From Gammaproteobacteria bacterium (GTDB lineage: Bacteria > Pseudomonadota > Gammaproteobacteria > Ga0077536): a stretch of DNA of 64,000 bases. The notes below the pieces were generated by a model. That model was not told where the DNA came from, made no database searches, and was given only the letters and a program-made list of their open reading frames with translations. Positions 17,973 to 26,986 of the stretch are shown piece by piece. Made by a program: the position numbers and the translations under genes. How positions within the stretch are numbered: the first letter of the stretch is position 1; the number at the start of each line of letters is the position of its first letter. Where the stretch lies: contig JACKNG010000005.1 in the NCBI GenBank assembly GCA_024235015.1, positions 310,001 to 374,000 on the forward strand, read 5' to 3'.

Positions 17973-19019
17973 CTAGTCCTCATCGCCATAATCCCCCGTC
18001 GAGGCGGAACCGCGCAATACTTCGAGTTCCGACCGCCCACCCGGGACAAGATCGTTGACGATCTCCCAGAAGTCCTTGCCCACGAGGGTACGTGCCCGCG
18101 TCAGCAGCACCGGTACCGGGCTGCTCGGCTCGTGTCGCGCGTAATAGGCAATGATGCGATCGAGCGCCGCGACGACATCGCCACGCGATGTCAACGCGCC
18201 GCCGCCGGCCGCTGCTTGTGGGCTGCTGCCGGCGACCGGCTGCTCGACAGCACCCGCCGTCACCGAGATTGCCTCGCTCGCGCCATCCGGCCCGGTGTTG
18301 CCATATTCGTGCAGCGCCGCCTGGATATCGCCCATGAGATCGACCAGGCGCTCGACCGACTGGCCGGAGCCGTGTTCGCTCATACGGCCGGTCAGGGCAG
18401 ACAGCGCGCCTGCCGCGCGCCCGATGTCCGCCCACAGGCGGGTGCCTTCCTCGTTGTCGCAATCACGGAACACGGCCTGCACGTCGGCCAGCGACAGCTC
18501 GGGCTCGTCCTCACTCGCCTGTACCTCGCCGCGCGCGATCTGCAGGCTGCGCGCCGACACGATACCGAGACGCGGCGAACGCGCCAGCGGCAACAGGCGT
18601 ACTGCGCGCAAGGTCGGCATCGCGGCCAGCAACCCAAGCGTGCCTTCCCGCATCGCGGGATCGAAATCGTCGAATGGATCGAGCTGCGGATGGACGGCTT
18701 CCCATTGTTCGTCGCACAGCCGCGCGAGCAATTCGAGCCCGTCGGCCCAGCCTTCCCAACCGCTCGTCCTGAGCAAGGCCGTCGCCAGGTGAACGCCGAC
18801 CCGCAGGTCGCGCGTGCGCTCGAACAACGCGAGCGCCGCGTCGCGCACCGCTGGCCAATCGGGGTCCCGCCCGGGCTCGATGGTGTCACCGACCTGGCGC
18901 TCCGGCACGATCGTGGCGAGGTCCTCCAGCGCCGTGATGCCTTCGTATTCGAGGTCGGGTCCGCAGGGCGCGTCGTCCGCCAGGGGCCGAACGAGGGTTT
19001 CGATATCAATGACCGGCAT
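17973..19019 (-). CDS. tssA: T6SS assembly protein TssA
   Basis: Predicted 348-residue TssA with the ImpA N-terminal domain: PCGPDLEYEG near residues 18-27, followed by DWPAVRDAALALFERTRDL and HLATALLRTSGWEGWADGL. The C-terminal part (about 270-348) includes RIIAYYARHEPSSPVPVLL and KDFWEIVNDLVPGG, typical of the short TssA class. TssA coordinates tube and sheath polymerisation from the baseplate. It sits 34 bp after tagF. Confidence 0.95.
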   Translation of the reverse strand: MPVIDIETLVRPLADDAPCGPDLEYEGITALEDLATIVPERQVGDTIEPGRDPDWPAVRDAALALFERTRDLRVGVHLATALLRTSGWEGWADGLELLARLCDEQWEAVHPQLDPFDDFDPAMREGTLGLLAAMPTLRAVRLLPLARSPRLGIVSARSLQIARGEVQASEDEPELSLADVQAVFRDCDNEEGTRLWADIGRAAGALSALTGRMSEHGSGQSVERLVDLMGDIQAALHEYGNTGPDGASEAISVTAGAVEQPVAGSSPQAAAGGGALTSRGDVVAALDRIIAYYARHEPSSPVPVLLTRARTLVGKDFWEIVNDLVPGGRSELEVLRGSASTGDYGDED

Positions 19020-19053
19020 CTTTCGCCTTCCTTATCCCCTGTATCCGTGGAAC

Positions 19054-20052
19054 TCAGTCGCCGCTCGATTGCGACAACAGGCGCTCGAGTTCGTCGTCGA
19101 CCAGGTCGTCCAGCCCGTCCGTCGCGTCTGCGGCCGACGGGCGTACCGCATCAGGCACCGTGTCGTCCCAACCATCGGTGCGCGGTTCGTCCGACACCAC
19201 GGCCGGCGGCGCCGACTCCGGCGCTGTCGGGACTACGGGCGACGTGGGGGTAGGCGAGCCCGCATGGAGCGGCGCCGCGGCAGGCACTGGCCGCGCTGGC
19301 GGCGCCGCCGACGCAGCCTGTACCTGCTCGCCGGCCAGCATCGCCCCGAACGTGTCCCCTGTGGGCAACCCGCGCATGACGAGGAATTCGCCGGCACGCA
19401 CGTGGCCCTGGCGTGCATACCAGGCGGAAAACGGCTTGAAGCGTTCGGCCAACGCGGTCGCCTGGGCAACCAGGATGACGTCAGCCACGTCGGCACCGCG
19501 CTCGGCCGGCCAGTGCCAGCGTGCCACCTGCCCGCCACGCTCCTTGCTCGTCTTGACGTGATCGATGGCGAACGCAACATCCTCCAGCACGGCGCTGTCA
19601 ACGCCGGCCGACAGCGCGATTGCCAGTTCGTCGGCGTTCATGCCGTTGTCGCCGAGCACGGCCAGCATCGCCTGCTCGACGGGGGTGAACCATGCGTCCT
19701 CGGCATTGCGCGACAGCACCAGGGCAACCCCGCCATCACGACCGACGCGCACCGGTTGGGCGACCGTGAGCGGGTAGTAGCGCCCGACGCGGTCGACGCT
19801 GGGCATCAGTGCCCCGATCCAGGCTCCATCGCCAATCACCCCCGCCCCGAGCACGAAGTGCCAGATGGGGCAGACGAGGTAGGTCTCCAGCCAGTCGCTA
19901 CCGAGATGCGCCTGGGCCGCGGCGACCACGCCCTGCAGCCATTCGTCCCACGGCTCGATGAAGCGCTCGGCGAGGTTGCGGCTGACGAAATCGCCGTGCT
20001 TCGGCATCTTGCCGAAGAAACCCGGTACGGCATTGTTCAGGTTGTCGTTCAT
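19054..20052 (-). CDS. tagF: T6SS-associated regulator TagF
   Basis: Predicted 332-residue TagF (DUF2094) protein. The ATG at 20052 overlaps the tssM stop (ATGA). The domain starts GFFGKMPKHGDFVSRNL and includes PWDEWLQGVVAAAQAHLG and LVCPIWHFVLGAG. Residues about 230-332 are a Pro/Ala-rich and acidic tail of low complexity. TagF represses T6SS assembly post-translationally in Pseudomonas and Agrobacterium, acting on Fha; that role fits with the tagH gene in this cluster. Confidence 0.93.
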   Translation of the reverse strand: MNDNLNNAVPGFFGKMPKHGDFVSRNLAERFIEPWDEWLQGVVAAAQAHLGSDWLETYLVCPIWHFVLGAGVIGDGAWIGALMPSVDRVGRYYPLTVAQPVRVGRDGGVALVLSRNAEDAWFTPVEQAMLAVLGDNGMNADELAIALSAGVDSAVLEDVAFAIDHVKTSKERGGQVARWHWPAERGADVADVILVAQATALAERFKPFSAWYARQGHVRAGEFLVMRGLPTGDTFGAMLAGEQVQAASAAPPARPVPAAAPLHAGSPTPTSPVVPTAPESAPPAVVSDEPRTDGWDDTVPDAVRPSAADATDGLDDLVDDELERLLSQSSGD

Positions 20053-23000
20053 CGTGCCCCCCCCGGGCAAGTGAACCCGCTGAGCAGGTCGTTCCCCAGC
20101 GGATTGAGCACGCTGCCCGACACGAACTCGAACGATGCACTGCTCTGGCCGAGAGCGAGGTTGAGCAGCAGGGCATCGGGCGAGCTACCCGGTTGACCGA
20201 GCTGATCGAAAATGCGGAACAGGGCCCAGGGGCCGGCGACCGGTTGACTCTGCTGGGTGCCATCGAGACGCGTGAACACGATTCGTACCTCGCTCGGCCC
20301 ACTCTTGCCCGGCCATTCTATGCGCTGTGCCTGCACCGGGCCGTGACGGTAGACGACCTGCTGGCCATCGATGACCATCATCACCTGCGCCGCATCCGGG
20401 CTCAGGCGCAAAGTCTTCACATCGAAGTAAATCTTGGGCATCTGGCCGCCGGCCATGAAGAAGCTGTCCCGGATAGCCGCCGCACGCTCGAACTGCCGCA
20501 GGGCATCGTTCGACAGGCCGAGTTTGAGCCCGTCCGCCGAGCGCCAGCGCCATGGCCGTGCACTGGTGTCGACCATGCTCGCGATACGCGTGTTGAAGAA
20601 TTGGTCCAGCACGCCGCCGGGTGCGAACAAGCGCGCGAAGTCGGCCAGCTTGACGTCCACGGTGGCGGTACGGTTGAACGGGTAGCGCCCGCCGATGAGT
20701 TGCCGACAGGTTTGGGTCACACCCGAATCGATTTGCGCCTTGACCTCGCGCGCCGCACCGGCGGCGACCCCGCCGCGGATGTCCTGCGCGACCTGCAGGA
20801 CCCAGCGCTTGACCGGTTCGGGCAGGTTCTGGGCGTGAAGCTCGAGTCCACGCGCCGGGTCACCCTGCGCGACCACTGTCGTCGCCGACTGCATGCCGAG
20901 GCCGCTGCCGGTGCCGGCGAGCTGACCCTGCAACTGGCCGAACATCGCCAGCAGTCCGTCGAGGCGGCCGGGGCCGCCGGACGCATCGCGCACCAGGCTG
21001 GCGAGCGGCGCGAAGTGCTCCTCGATGCGCTTGCCGGGCGCGTTACCGACCGCGCCGGTACTCGCCGCGAAATCGAGCGCCGCGCCGAGCCGCTGCGACG
21101 CCGCGTCCAGCTTTGCCACCTTCTCACCCAACGCGGTATCGGCAAGCGCCCCCGGCAACGCCGGCGGCGTGAAGCCCGACAGCCGGGTGTTGCGCGCCAG
21201 CGCATTCAACAGGGTGCGAATAGGGGAATCCTGCCCCGACAGGATCAGCAGCTTGTCGCTGGCGTCGCCCAGTCCTCGCAGATGAACCAGGTCGATATCG
21301 TTGATGAGGGTGTCCCAGAACTTGATGTATTCGCCTTCGTACAGGGCCTGCAACCGCCCCGGCAGGCCTGCGATCTCGTTGTCGGCGAAGCTCCCGCTCT
21401 CGATCCCGAGCACCCATTTTTCGTCGGCCAGGGTGCTGATGGCCTTGGCGCTCTGCACGGTGAACGTCTCGTAGAAACCCTTGGCGGTGTAGAGCCCGGG
21501 AATGGGAGTGTCGAGCGGCTGGCCGCTGCGACGTGTCACCAGTGCCTGGCCCTGCAGGCCGAGGATGTCGCTGAGCCGCTGGGGGGTGGTGCCGCGGCGC
21601 TCGTAATCGCGCTTGATCCGGTTCAACACGAAGACTTCCAGCGGTTCGGCGCGCAAGCGCTGGCGGGCCCGGTCGACGACCTCCGGGCGCAGTGCCTGTG
21701 GGCGCGGTTCCCCCTGCAGGCCATCGCGCAGATTGGCGACCAGCGTCTCGAGATCAGCCGCCGGCATGCCGGGATCCGCCGCCCCCAGGAGTCGTGCGGT
21801 TGCCACTACGTCCGCCACCTCGAAATGCGCCGGGTCGCCGAGCATCAGGTACACCCGGAGCAATTCGTACACGTGATAGACGTCGCGGGCCGGGTTGGCC
21901 AACTCGGTCTCGAGCGCATGCTTGACGCGCGAGAGCAACTGGGTGTTGACTTCGCGCACGTGGGCATCGGTTGCCGCAGTGGCCAGGTAGTCGCCCTGGT
22001 AGAGACCGAGGCGCATGGTCAGCGGCACGTCGGCGTCCTGCTCGACGGCCGCGTCGCGCAGCTCGACGAGCGCCTGCAGACGCGGCAGCGTCGCGCGCAG
22101 CGCGGGCGATTCCGCGTCCGATGCGGCCACGGCAGCCGCGTAGGCGTCATCCAGCGCAGCCAGGTGCTCGAGATGCCCGCGGTTGAGCGAATAGCTCACC
22201 GACCACAGCGTGATCGCTGCCACCGTGACCACCGCGGCACCGAGATAGGCCGCGCGCTGCATCCATAACAAGTGGCGCTCGAAACGGCGGTCGACCCCCG
22301 TCAGCCCCGATTCCTGGAACATGACGTCGCGCAACAGGCGCGTGATGAAGTAGCTGCGGCCCTGGCCGCCGCTGCCCGAGGTCATCGCCGCTTCCAAACC
22401 GAAGCTGCGCGCGAGGCCACCGAGCAGGCGATCGATCGGCGCTCCTTCCTGGGTGCCACTGGTGAGATAGATGCCGCGCACGAAGGCCGGTTCTTCGTAG
22501 GCCGACGGCGCGAACGTGTCGAACACGAAGCCGCGCACCGTATCGAGGACGTCGGCAACCTGGTCGGGGAAGGTGAACACCCGGCTACGCCGTTCCAGGT
22601 CGCGCTCTTCGTGCATGCGCCGTACGACTCGCGCGCGCAGGCGCTCGACCAGGGCGGCGAACTCGGTGCGCAGGCGTTCGTCGAGGTCACCGAGATGCTT
22701 GCTTTCCTCGACGTCGAAGGTGAATCCCCATACCTGGGTGCGTTCGTCGGCGCCGAGATCCTCGAAGAAGTCGACGAAACCCGGGATGAGATCGCACTTG
22801 GTGAGAATGATGTAGATGGGGAAGCGGATGCCGAAGTGGCGGCGCAACTCGCCGATGCGCTTACGGATCGCGGCGACGTGTTCCTGGCGCTGGTGGGCAT
22901 CCAGGGTCAGCACGTCCTGCACGCTGATCGCGATGAGCACGCCGTTGATGGGCCGCCGCCGGCGATAGCGCTTCAGGAGGTCGAGAAAGCCCAGCCAGCC

Positions 23001-23582
23001 CTCGCGGTCGAGCGCTTCGTTGCTGTCCTGGGTGGTATAGCGCCCCGCGGTATCGAGGAAGATGGCCTCGTCGGTGAACCACCAGTCGCAGTTGCGCGTC
23101 CCGCCCACGCCGCGTACCGCCTTGTTACCAAAACGGCTGGCCAGCGGGAAACGCAGGCCCGAGTTGCTGAGGACGGTGGTCTTGCCGGCGCCGGGCGGAC
23201 CGATGATGACGTACCAGGGCAGCTCGTAGAGAGAAATGCCGCCGCGCCGCCCGCGCGCCTGCTTGAGCGTGCGGATGGCCTGCTCGAACTGCTCGCGCAT
23301 GCGCGCGAGTTCCTCGCGCCCCATGCCGGCCTGCCCCGGGCCCTCGTCGGATGCGATGCCGTTCATCAGGCCGGCATTGGCGCGCCGTTTGCGCACCACG
23401 ACGAAGGCCAGCACGATAGCGCCGAAGAACAGGATGAGTGCGGTCGCGACGACCCGGGCCGTAACGGATTCGAACGGTGCCCAGCCGGCGATCGCGAGAT
23501 ACGGGCCGATCAGCCAGATCAGCGCGCAGATCGCGAGCAGGCCGATGAGACCGTAGAACCACCCTTGCCGCAGAAACGCCAC
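20049..23582 (-). CDS. tssM: T6SS inner-membrane core protein TssM
   Basis: Predicted 1177-residue IcmF-type TssM, normal length. Translation starts at GTG, with TAGGAGG immediately upstream overlapping the tssL stop. Two N-terminal membrane helices (residues about 8-32 and 43-63) are followed by a cytoplasmic NTPase domain with Walker A GPPGAGKTT (128-136). A third helix (about 437-459, AAYLGAAVVTVAAITLWSV) precedes the long periplasmic region ending in the IcmF C-terminal beta domain. With TssL and TssJ it forms the trans-envelope complex. Confidence 0.97.
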   Translation of the reverse strand: MAFLRQGWFYGLIGLLAICALIWLIGPYLAIAGWAPFESVTARVVATALILFFGAIVLAFVVVRKRRANAGLMNGIASDEGPGQAGMGREELARMREQFEQAIRTLKQARGRRGGISLYELPWYVIIGPPGAGKTTVLSNSGLRFPLASRFGNKAVRGVGGTRNCDWWFTDEAIFLDTAGRYTTQDSNEALDREGWLGFLDLLKRYRRRRPINGVLIAISVQDVLTLDAHQRQEHVAAIRKRIGELRRHFGIRFPIYIILTKCDLIPGFVDFFEDLGADERTQVWGFTFDVEESKHLGDLDERLRTEFAALVERLRARVVRRMHEERDLERRSRVFTFPDQVADVLDTVRGFVFDTFAPSAYEEPAFVRGIYLTSGTQEGAPIDRLLGGLARSFGLEAAMTSGSGGQGRSYFITRLLRDVMFQESGLTGVDRRFERHLLWMQRAAYLGAAVVTVAAITLWSVSYSLNRGHLEHLAALDDAYAAAVAASDAESPALRATLPRLQALVELRDAAVEQDADVPLTMRLGLYQGDYLATAATDAHVREVNTQLLSRVKHALETELANPARDVYHVYELLRVYLMLGDPAHFEVADVVATARLLGAADPGMPAADLETLVANLRDGLQGEPRPQALRPEVVDRARQRLRAEPLEVFVLNRIKRDYERRGTTPQRLSDILGLQGQALVTRRSGQPLDTPIPGLYTAKGFYETFTVQSAKAISTLADEKWVLGIESGSFADNEIAGLPGRLQALYEGEYIKFWDTLINDIDLVHLRGLGDASDKLLILSGQDSPIRTLLNALARNTRLSGFTPPALPGALADTALGEKVAKLDAASQRLGAALDFAASTGAVGNAPGKRIEEHFAPLASLVRDASGGPGRLDGLLAMFGQLQGQLAGTGSGLGMQSATTVVAQGDPARGLELHAQNLPEPVKRWVLQVAQDIRGGVAAGAAREVKAQIDSGVTQTCRQLIGGRYPFNRTATVDVKLADFARLFAPGGVLDQFFNTRIASMVDTSARPWRWRSADGLKLGLSNDALRQFERAAAIRDSFFMAGGQMPKIYFDVKTLRLSPDAAQVMMVIDGQQVVYRHGPVQAQRIEWPGKSGPSEVRIVFTRLDGTQQSQPVAGPWALFRIFDQLGQPGSSPDALLLNLALGQSSASFEFVSGSVLNPLGNDLLSGFTCPGGAR

Positions 23583-23591
23583 CCGGTCCTC

Positions 23592-25082
23592 CTAACGCGC
23601 CGGTGCCGTGAATGGCAGCGGTGTGGCGGAACCGTGGCCGATGGCTTCGTAGACGACGATCTCGACCCGTCGATTGAGCGCGCGTCCCTCGGCGGTCGCG
23701 TTGTCCGCGACCGGCTCACTGTCGGCACGGCCGTCGGCGGAGAGGCGAGTCGGGTCGACGCCGAAGTCACGCAAGGCCGCGACCACGCCTTCGGCGCGCA
23801 AGCGTGACAACTCGAGATTGGAGGCGAAACGCAGCGAACGCAGCGGCTGGTTGTCGCTGTGGCCGACGACTTCGACCCGGCCCGGCACTCGGTTGATCTC
23901 GTCGGCCACGCGTTGCAGGGTCGGCAGGAAGCGCGGCGCGATGGTGGCGCTGCCCGAGGCGAAGTACTGGTCGCCGTTGAGCCGCACCACGGTACGGTCC
24001 GGGTATTCCTCGGCCGTCACCAGGCCCTCGGCGATCTCGTCTTCGAGGAAGGGTTTCAAGCGCGGCATGCCGGTCGGCACCGCCAGCGGTGCCGGCGGCG
24101 GCCCGAACTGCGGGGTATCGCGGCCGATGCCATTGATGGCGAGCTCGATCGGGTTGGCCTGCGCACCGAGGGTGAGGCGGAAGAACAGGAAGGCCGCGGC
24201 TACGGTCAGGGCACACACCGCGCCCACGACCCACAGCGGCACCAGGCGGATGATGGGATTGCGCTTGTCTTCGACGCCACGCCAGTTCTGCGCCAACTCG
24301 CGTTCACCATCCCCGCGCTGGGTGCGAATGGCGCGGTAGATGGCGTCCTGCATTTCGGCCAGTTGCGCCATGCCCTGGTCGCGTATGCGAAAACGCCCCT
24401 GGAAACCGAACGCCAGGCAAAGGTAGAGCAACTCCAGCAGGTGCAGGTATTGCGCCGGGTCACGCAAGGCATGCTGGGCAATGGTGAAAAAGCGTTCCCC
24501 GCCCCAGGCCTCGCCGTGCCATTCCGCGAGCAGGGTCAACCGATCCCAACCGCAGGCGCTGCCCCACGGGGTCTTCTGCACCGTCTCGTCGATGAAGCTG
24601 CACAGGGCGTAGCGCGCCGACATCGCCGTCTGTTGTTCGACGCGCGCCGCACCCAGGGCCGTGTCGAAGCGCTGGATCTCGCTCGTCATCTGTTGACGAA
24701 AATGGCGCGGATCTGGCGCGCTCGACGACAGCCGCAGCTGGCCGACCACGGCGAAGACCAGCCGCGCGGCATCGACGATGGGGTTGTCCGAGGCACTGGC
24801 GAAGCCCGGATGGGTATCGAAGTCGAACGGCGCCGGCCGCGCGCTGCGCTCCGCCGCCCGGCGGGGCGGCGGCTCCGCACGGCGCGGCTGTTCGACCCGC
24901 CGCGTACGCGATCCGCGGCCGCCGTCCGGCGTCGGGTGGCCACCCGGCCGCGGCTGTCCGCCCGGCGCGGGCTGCCCGCCCGGCCCCTGGGTGTGGAAGA
25001 CGGTGGCGTCCGGATCGACACCGTCGTCGGCGCTGCCGTCACCGAACGTGCCGAAAGGGTCGCGAGGATCGCGGCCAGCCAT
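23592..25082 (-). CDS. tssL: T6SS inner-membrane protein TssL with C-terminal OmpA-like domain
   Basis: Predicted 496-residue protein; the ATG at 25082 overlaps the tssK stop by one base. The N-terminal 90 residues are a Pro/Gly-rich tail with DPDATVFHTQGPGG, where Thr27 resembles the phospho-threonine site bound by Fha in other systems. The DotU domain follows (ALCSFIDETVQKTPWG, ERFFTIAQHAL, FQGRFRIRDQG), then one membrane helix (about 281-303) and a periplasmic OmpA-like peptidoglycan-binding domain (about 361-485; VEVVGHSDNQP, ALNRRVEIVVYE). It anchors the membrane complex to the cell wall. Confidence 0.96.
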   Translation of the reverse strand: MAGRDPRDPFGTFGDGSADDGVDPDATVFHTQGPGGQPAPGGQPRPGGHPTPDGGRGSRTRRVEQPRRAEPPPRRAAERSARPAPFDFDTHPGFASASDNPIVDAARLVFAVVGQLRLSSSAPDPRHFRQQMTSEIQRFDTALGAARVEQQTAMSARYALCSFIDETVQKTPWGSACGWDRLTLLAEWHGEAWGGERFFTIAQHALRDPAQYLHLLELLYLCLAFGFQGRFRIRDQGMAQLAEMQDAIYRAIRTQRGDGERELAQNWRGVEDKRNPIIRLVPLWVVGAVCALTVAAAFLFFRLTLGAQANPIELAINGIGRDTPQFGPPPAPLAVPTGMPRLKPFLEDEIAEGLVTAEEYPDRTVVRLNGDQYFASGSATIAPRFLPTLQRVADEINRVPGRVEVVGHSDNQPLRSLRFASNLELSRLRAEGVVAALRDFGVDPTRLSADGRADSEPVADNATAEGRALNRRVEIVVYEAIGHGSATPLPFTAPAR

Positions 25083-26419
25083 CAGCCCCGCCTGATCGCC
25101 CACAATTCGAGCTTGAGCTCGGGGAACTCACCACCGACGTGCAACGCGATCGCGCCCGCCGTCTTCACCGCACCCCACAGGTCGCTGCGCGGGTCGAGCT
25201 CGAAGTACACCGAGCCGGCATGAAAATGGATCTCGCGCGGGCAACTCGCCAGCGGTTCGAGCAGGATCCCGGGCAGTGCCAGACGCACCATGTCGGAGAT
25301 GTGCACGGGCGAGCCGAGCTTGGTCTGACGCGGAAAATGCCGACGTACCTCCTCGGCCGACATTGCGGCACTCACCATGAGCACGAAGCTCGCGCCGCCA
25401 ACCAGGCCGCGATCCGGAATACGGCCGACGCGGATGCCGAATTTCTTCAGCTCGAGCGGGATCGCCACGGCGCGCTGCTCCTGCACGAAGCTGAAGGCGC
25501 GGCGCAACTCGGTGACCAGCGGCACGAAGCATGACTGCAGGTCATCGTGGCGATAGGGCGGAAAATCGATCGGGCGGCGGCTCTCGGCGGTGAACGCCGC
25601 GGCCTCGCCGGCGAGGCTCAGGGCGAGCCGGTAGAAATCCTCCGCGTGGACGTCCCGGATCGCGTTGAGATGCGCGACCACGGGTTCGGTGCGGTTGATC
25701 ATCATGAGCATGAGGAAATCGGCGACATCGGCCACGGCGCCGCGACTCTGCCCGGCGACGCGCGACGCGACCGCCTCGCCGCGCTGGGCGAGCATGCCCT
25801 GCAGCTCGCCCATGAAGGCATGCAGGTAGTTGCTGGCATGACAGTCCAGCACCGGTGGGATGTAGTTGTCGTCGAGGACCACCGTCTTGTCGGCACGCAC
25901 TTCGAGCACGCGGACCACGCCGAGACAGACGAAGTCCTCGCGCGGGTCGGCGGCCCGCAACAGGCGCAGGCTGGGTTTGCCGATCTCGACCGCGGCGACC
26001 TCGCCGTTCTCGACGCTACTGTCGCGGGTATCGATCTCCGAGTGGCGGTAACGCACGATGCTCCCCGTCCCGGCCTCACGGCCGTATTCCTGCGCGCCGG
26101 CACGGCGCGCAGGCAGGCAGAGATAGATGATCTGGTCGCGTACGCTCTCGTCGAGATCCAGCGGGGTCGGCGGCGGGTCGGTGTTGGGAATGTCGACGGG
26201 CACACCGTCGGGAAACACGGCACGCGCGGAACGCAGCGAGAGCTTGCCGAGCGCGAGCAGTTCGCGGTCCAGGGCGAGCTCGGAGAAGCCCCAAGGATGA
26301 TTGCGCAGCGCGCCGGCCCGGGTTTCGACGAAATGTTCGAGCCAGCGATCGTGCTGCTGAAAATGCTGGGGGCGAAGGAACATGCCCTCCGTCCATAGCG
26401 GTCGACTAGCGTGGGACAT
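25082..26419 (-). CDS. tssK: T6SS baseplate-membrane linker TssK
   Basis: Predicted 445-residue TssK. I chose the ATG at 26419 (MSHASRPLWTEGMFLRPQHF), which matches the family start and has GGGAG 6 nt upstream; it lies inside the end of tssJ (14-bp overlap). Family segments include QQHDRWLEHFVETR, HPWGFSELALDRELL and the C-terminal WGAVKTAGAIALHVGG. TssK trimers connect TssF/TssG wedges with TssL and TssM. Confidence 0.96.
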   Translation of the reverse strand: MSHASRPLWTEGMFLRPQHFQQHDRWLEHFVETRAGALRNHPWGFSELALDRELLALGKLSLRSARAVFPDGVPVDIPNTDPPPTPLDLDESVRDQIIYLCLPARRAGAQEYGREAGTGSIVRYRHSEIDTRDSSVENGEVAAVEIGKPSLRLLRAADPREDFVCLGVVRVLEVRADKTVVLDDNYIPPVLDCHASNYLHAFMGELQGMLAQRGEAVASRVAGQSRGAVADVADFLMLMMINRTEPVVAHLNAIRDVHAEDFYRLALSLAGEAAAFTAESRRPIDFPPYRHDDLQSCFVPLVTELRRAFSFVQEQRAVAIPLELKKFGIRVGRIPDRGLVGGASFVLMVSAAMSAEEVRRHFPRQTKLGSPVHISDMVRLALPGILLEPLASCPREIHFHAGSVYFELDPRSDLWGAVKTAGAIALHVGGEFPELKLELWAIRRG

Positions 26420-26960
26420 CGGCCGCTCCCGCGTTTGCATTGGTGCCGGCCGCGCCGAGCGCAATGGTCACACCGCCGCGACCCACCGCGACCTGCGCCT
26501 CGACCCGGTGCGGTTCCGACGGCCGCACGGTCTTGCCGGGCAGGGGCGCCGTGGCGCGCCAACGCGCAGCATCGAGATCGCGGACGGCGGCGATGGCGCC
26601 GATGAACTGCGTACGCGGCTCGACCTGGCCCGAGATGTCGACGACCTGCCCGGGCACCAGCTGGAACTCCCGCGCGCGGAGCAGCGCGGCGCCGAGCACG
26701 GCCTGCTCGTGGTCGAACAGGGAAAAGAAATCGGTGCGGTTGAAGACGTCGTCCGAGGCGAGTTCGTAGACCCGCACCAGGACCGGGGCGGGCACACCGC
26801 CCGGATCCGGGTTGACGTCCGCGCTGGCGGCGATCTGCCCGGACAACAGGATTTGATCGGTCGGGATCTCGATCTTGGGCGGGGGCTTGCTGCCGCAGGC
26901 CACCAGCAGGCCGAGAACGGCGAGCAACAGTGCCCGTAACGTCAATGTCCAGTTCCTCAT
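26406..26960 (-). CDS. tssJ: T6SS outer-membrane lipoprotein TssJ
   Basis: Predicted 184-residue lipoprotein. The ATG at 26960 has GAGGAGGG upstream. The signal MRNWTLTLRALLLAVLGLL leads to the lipobox LVAC with Cys22. The mature part is the TssJ beta sandwich (PVLVRVYELASDDVFNRTDF, DFFSLFDHEQAVL, FQLVPGQVVDISG). It anchors TssM at the outer membrane. The end overlaps tssK. Confidence 0.95.
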   Translation of the reverse strand: MRNWTLTLRALLLAVLGLLVACGSKPPPKIEIPTDQILLSGQIAASADVNPDPGGVPAPVLVRVYELASDDVFNRTDFFSLFDHEQAVLGAALLRAREFQLVPGQVVDISGQVEPRTQFIGAIAAVRDLDAARWRATAPLPGKTVRPSEPHRVEAQVAVGRGGVTIALGAAGTNANAGAADVPR

Positions 26961-26986
26961 CCGCCGCCCTCCTCGCTCATGCTGGT

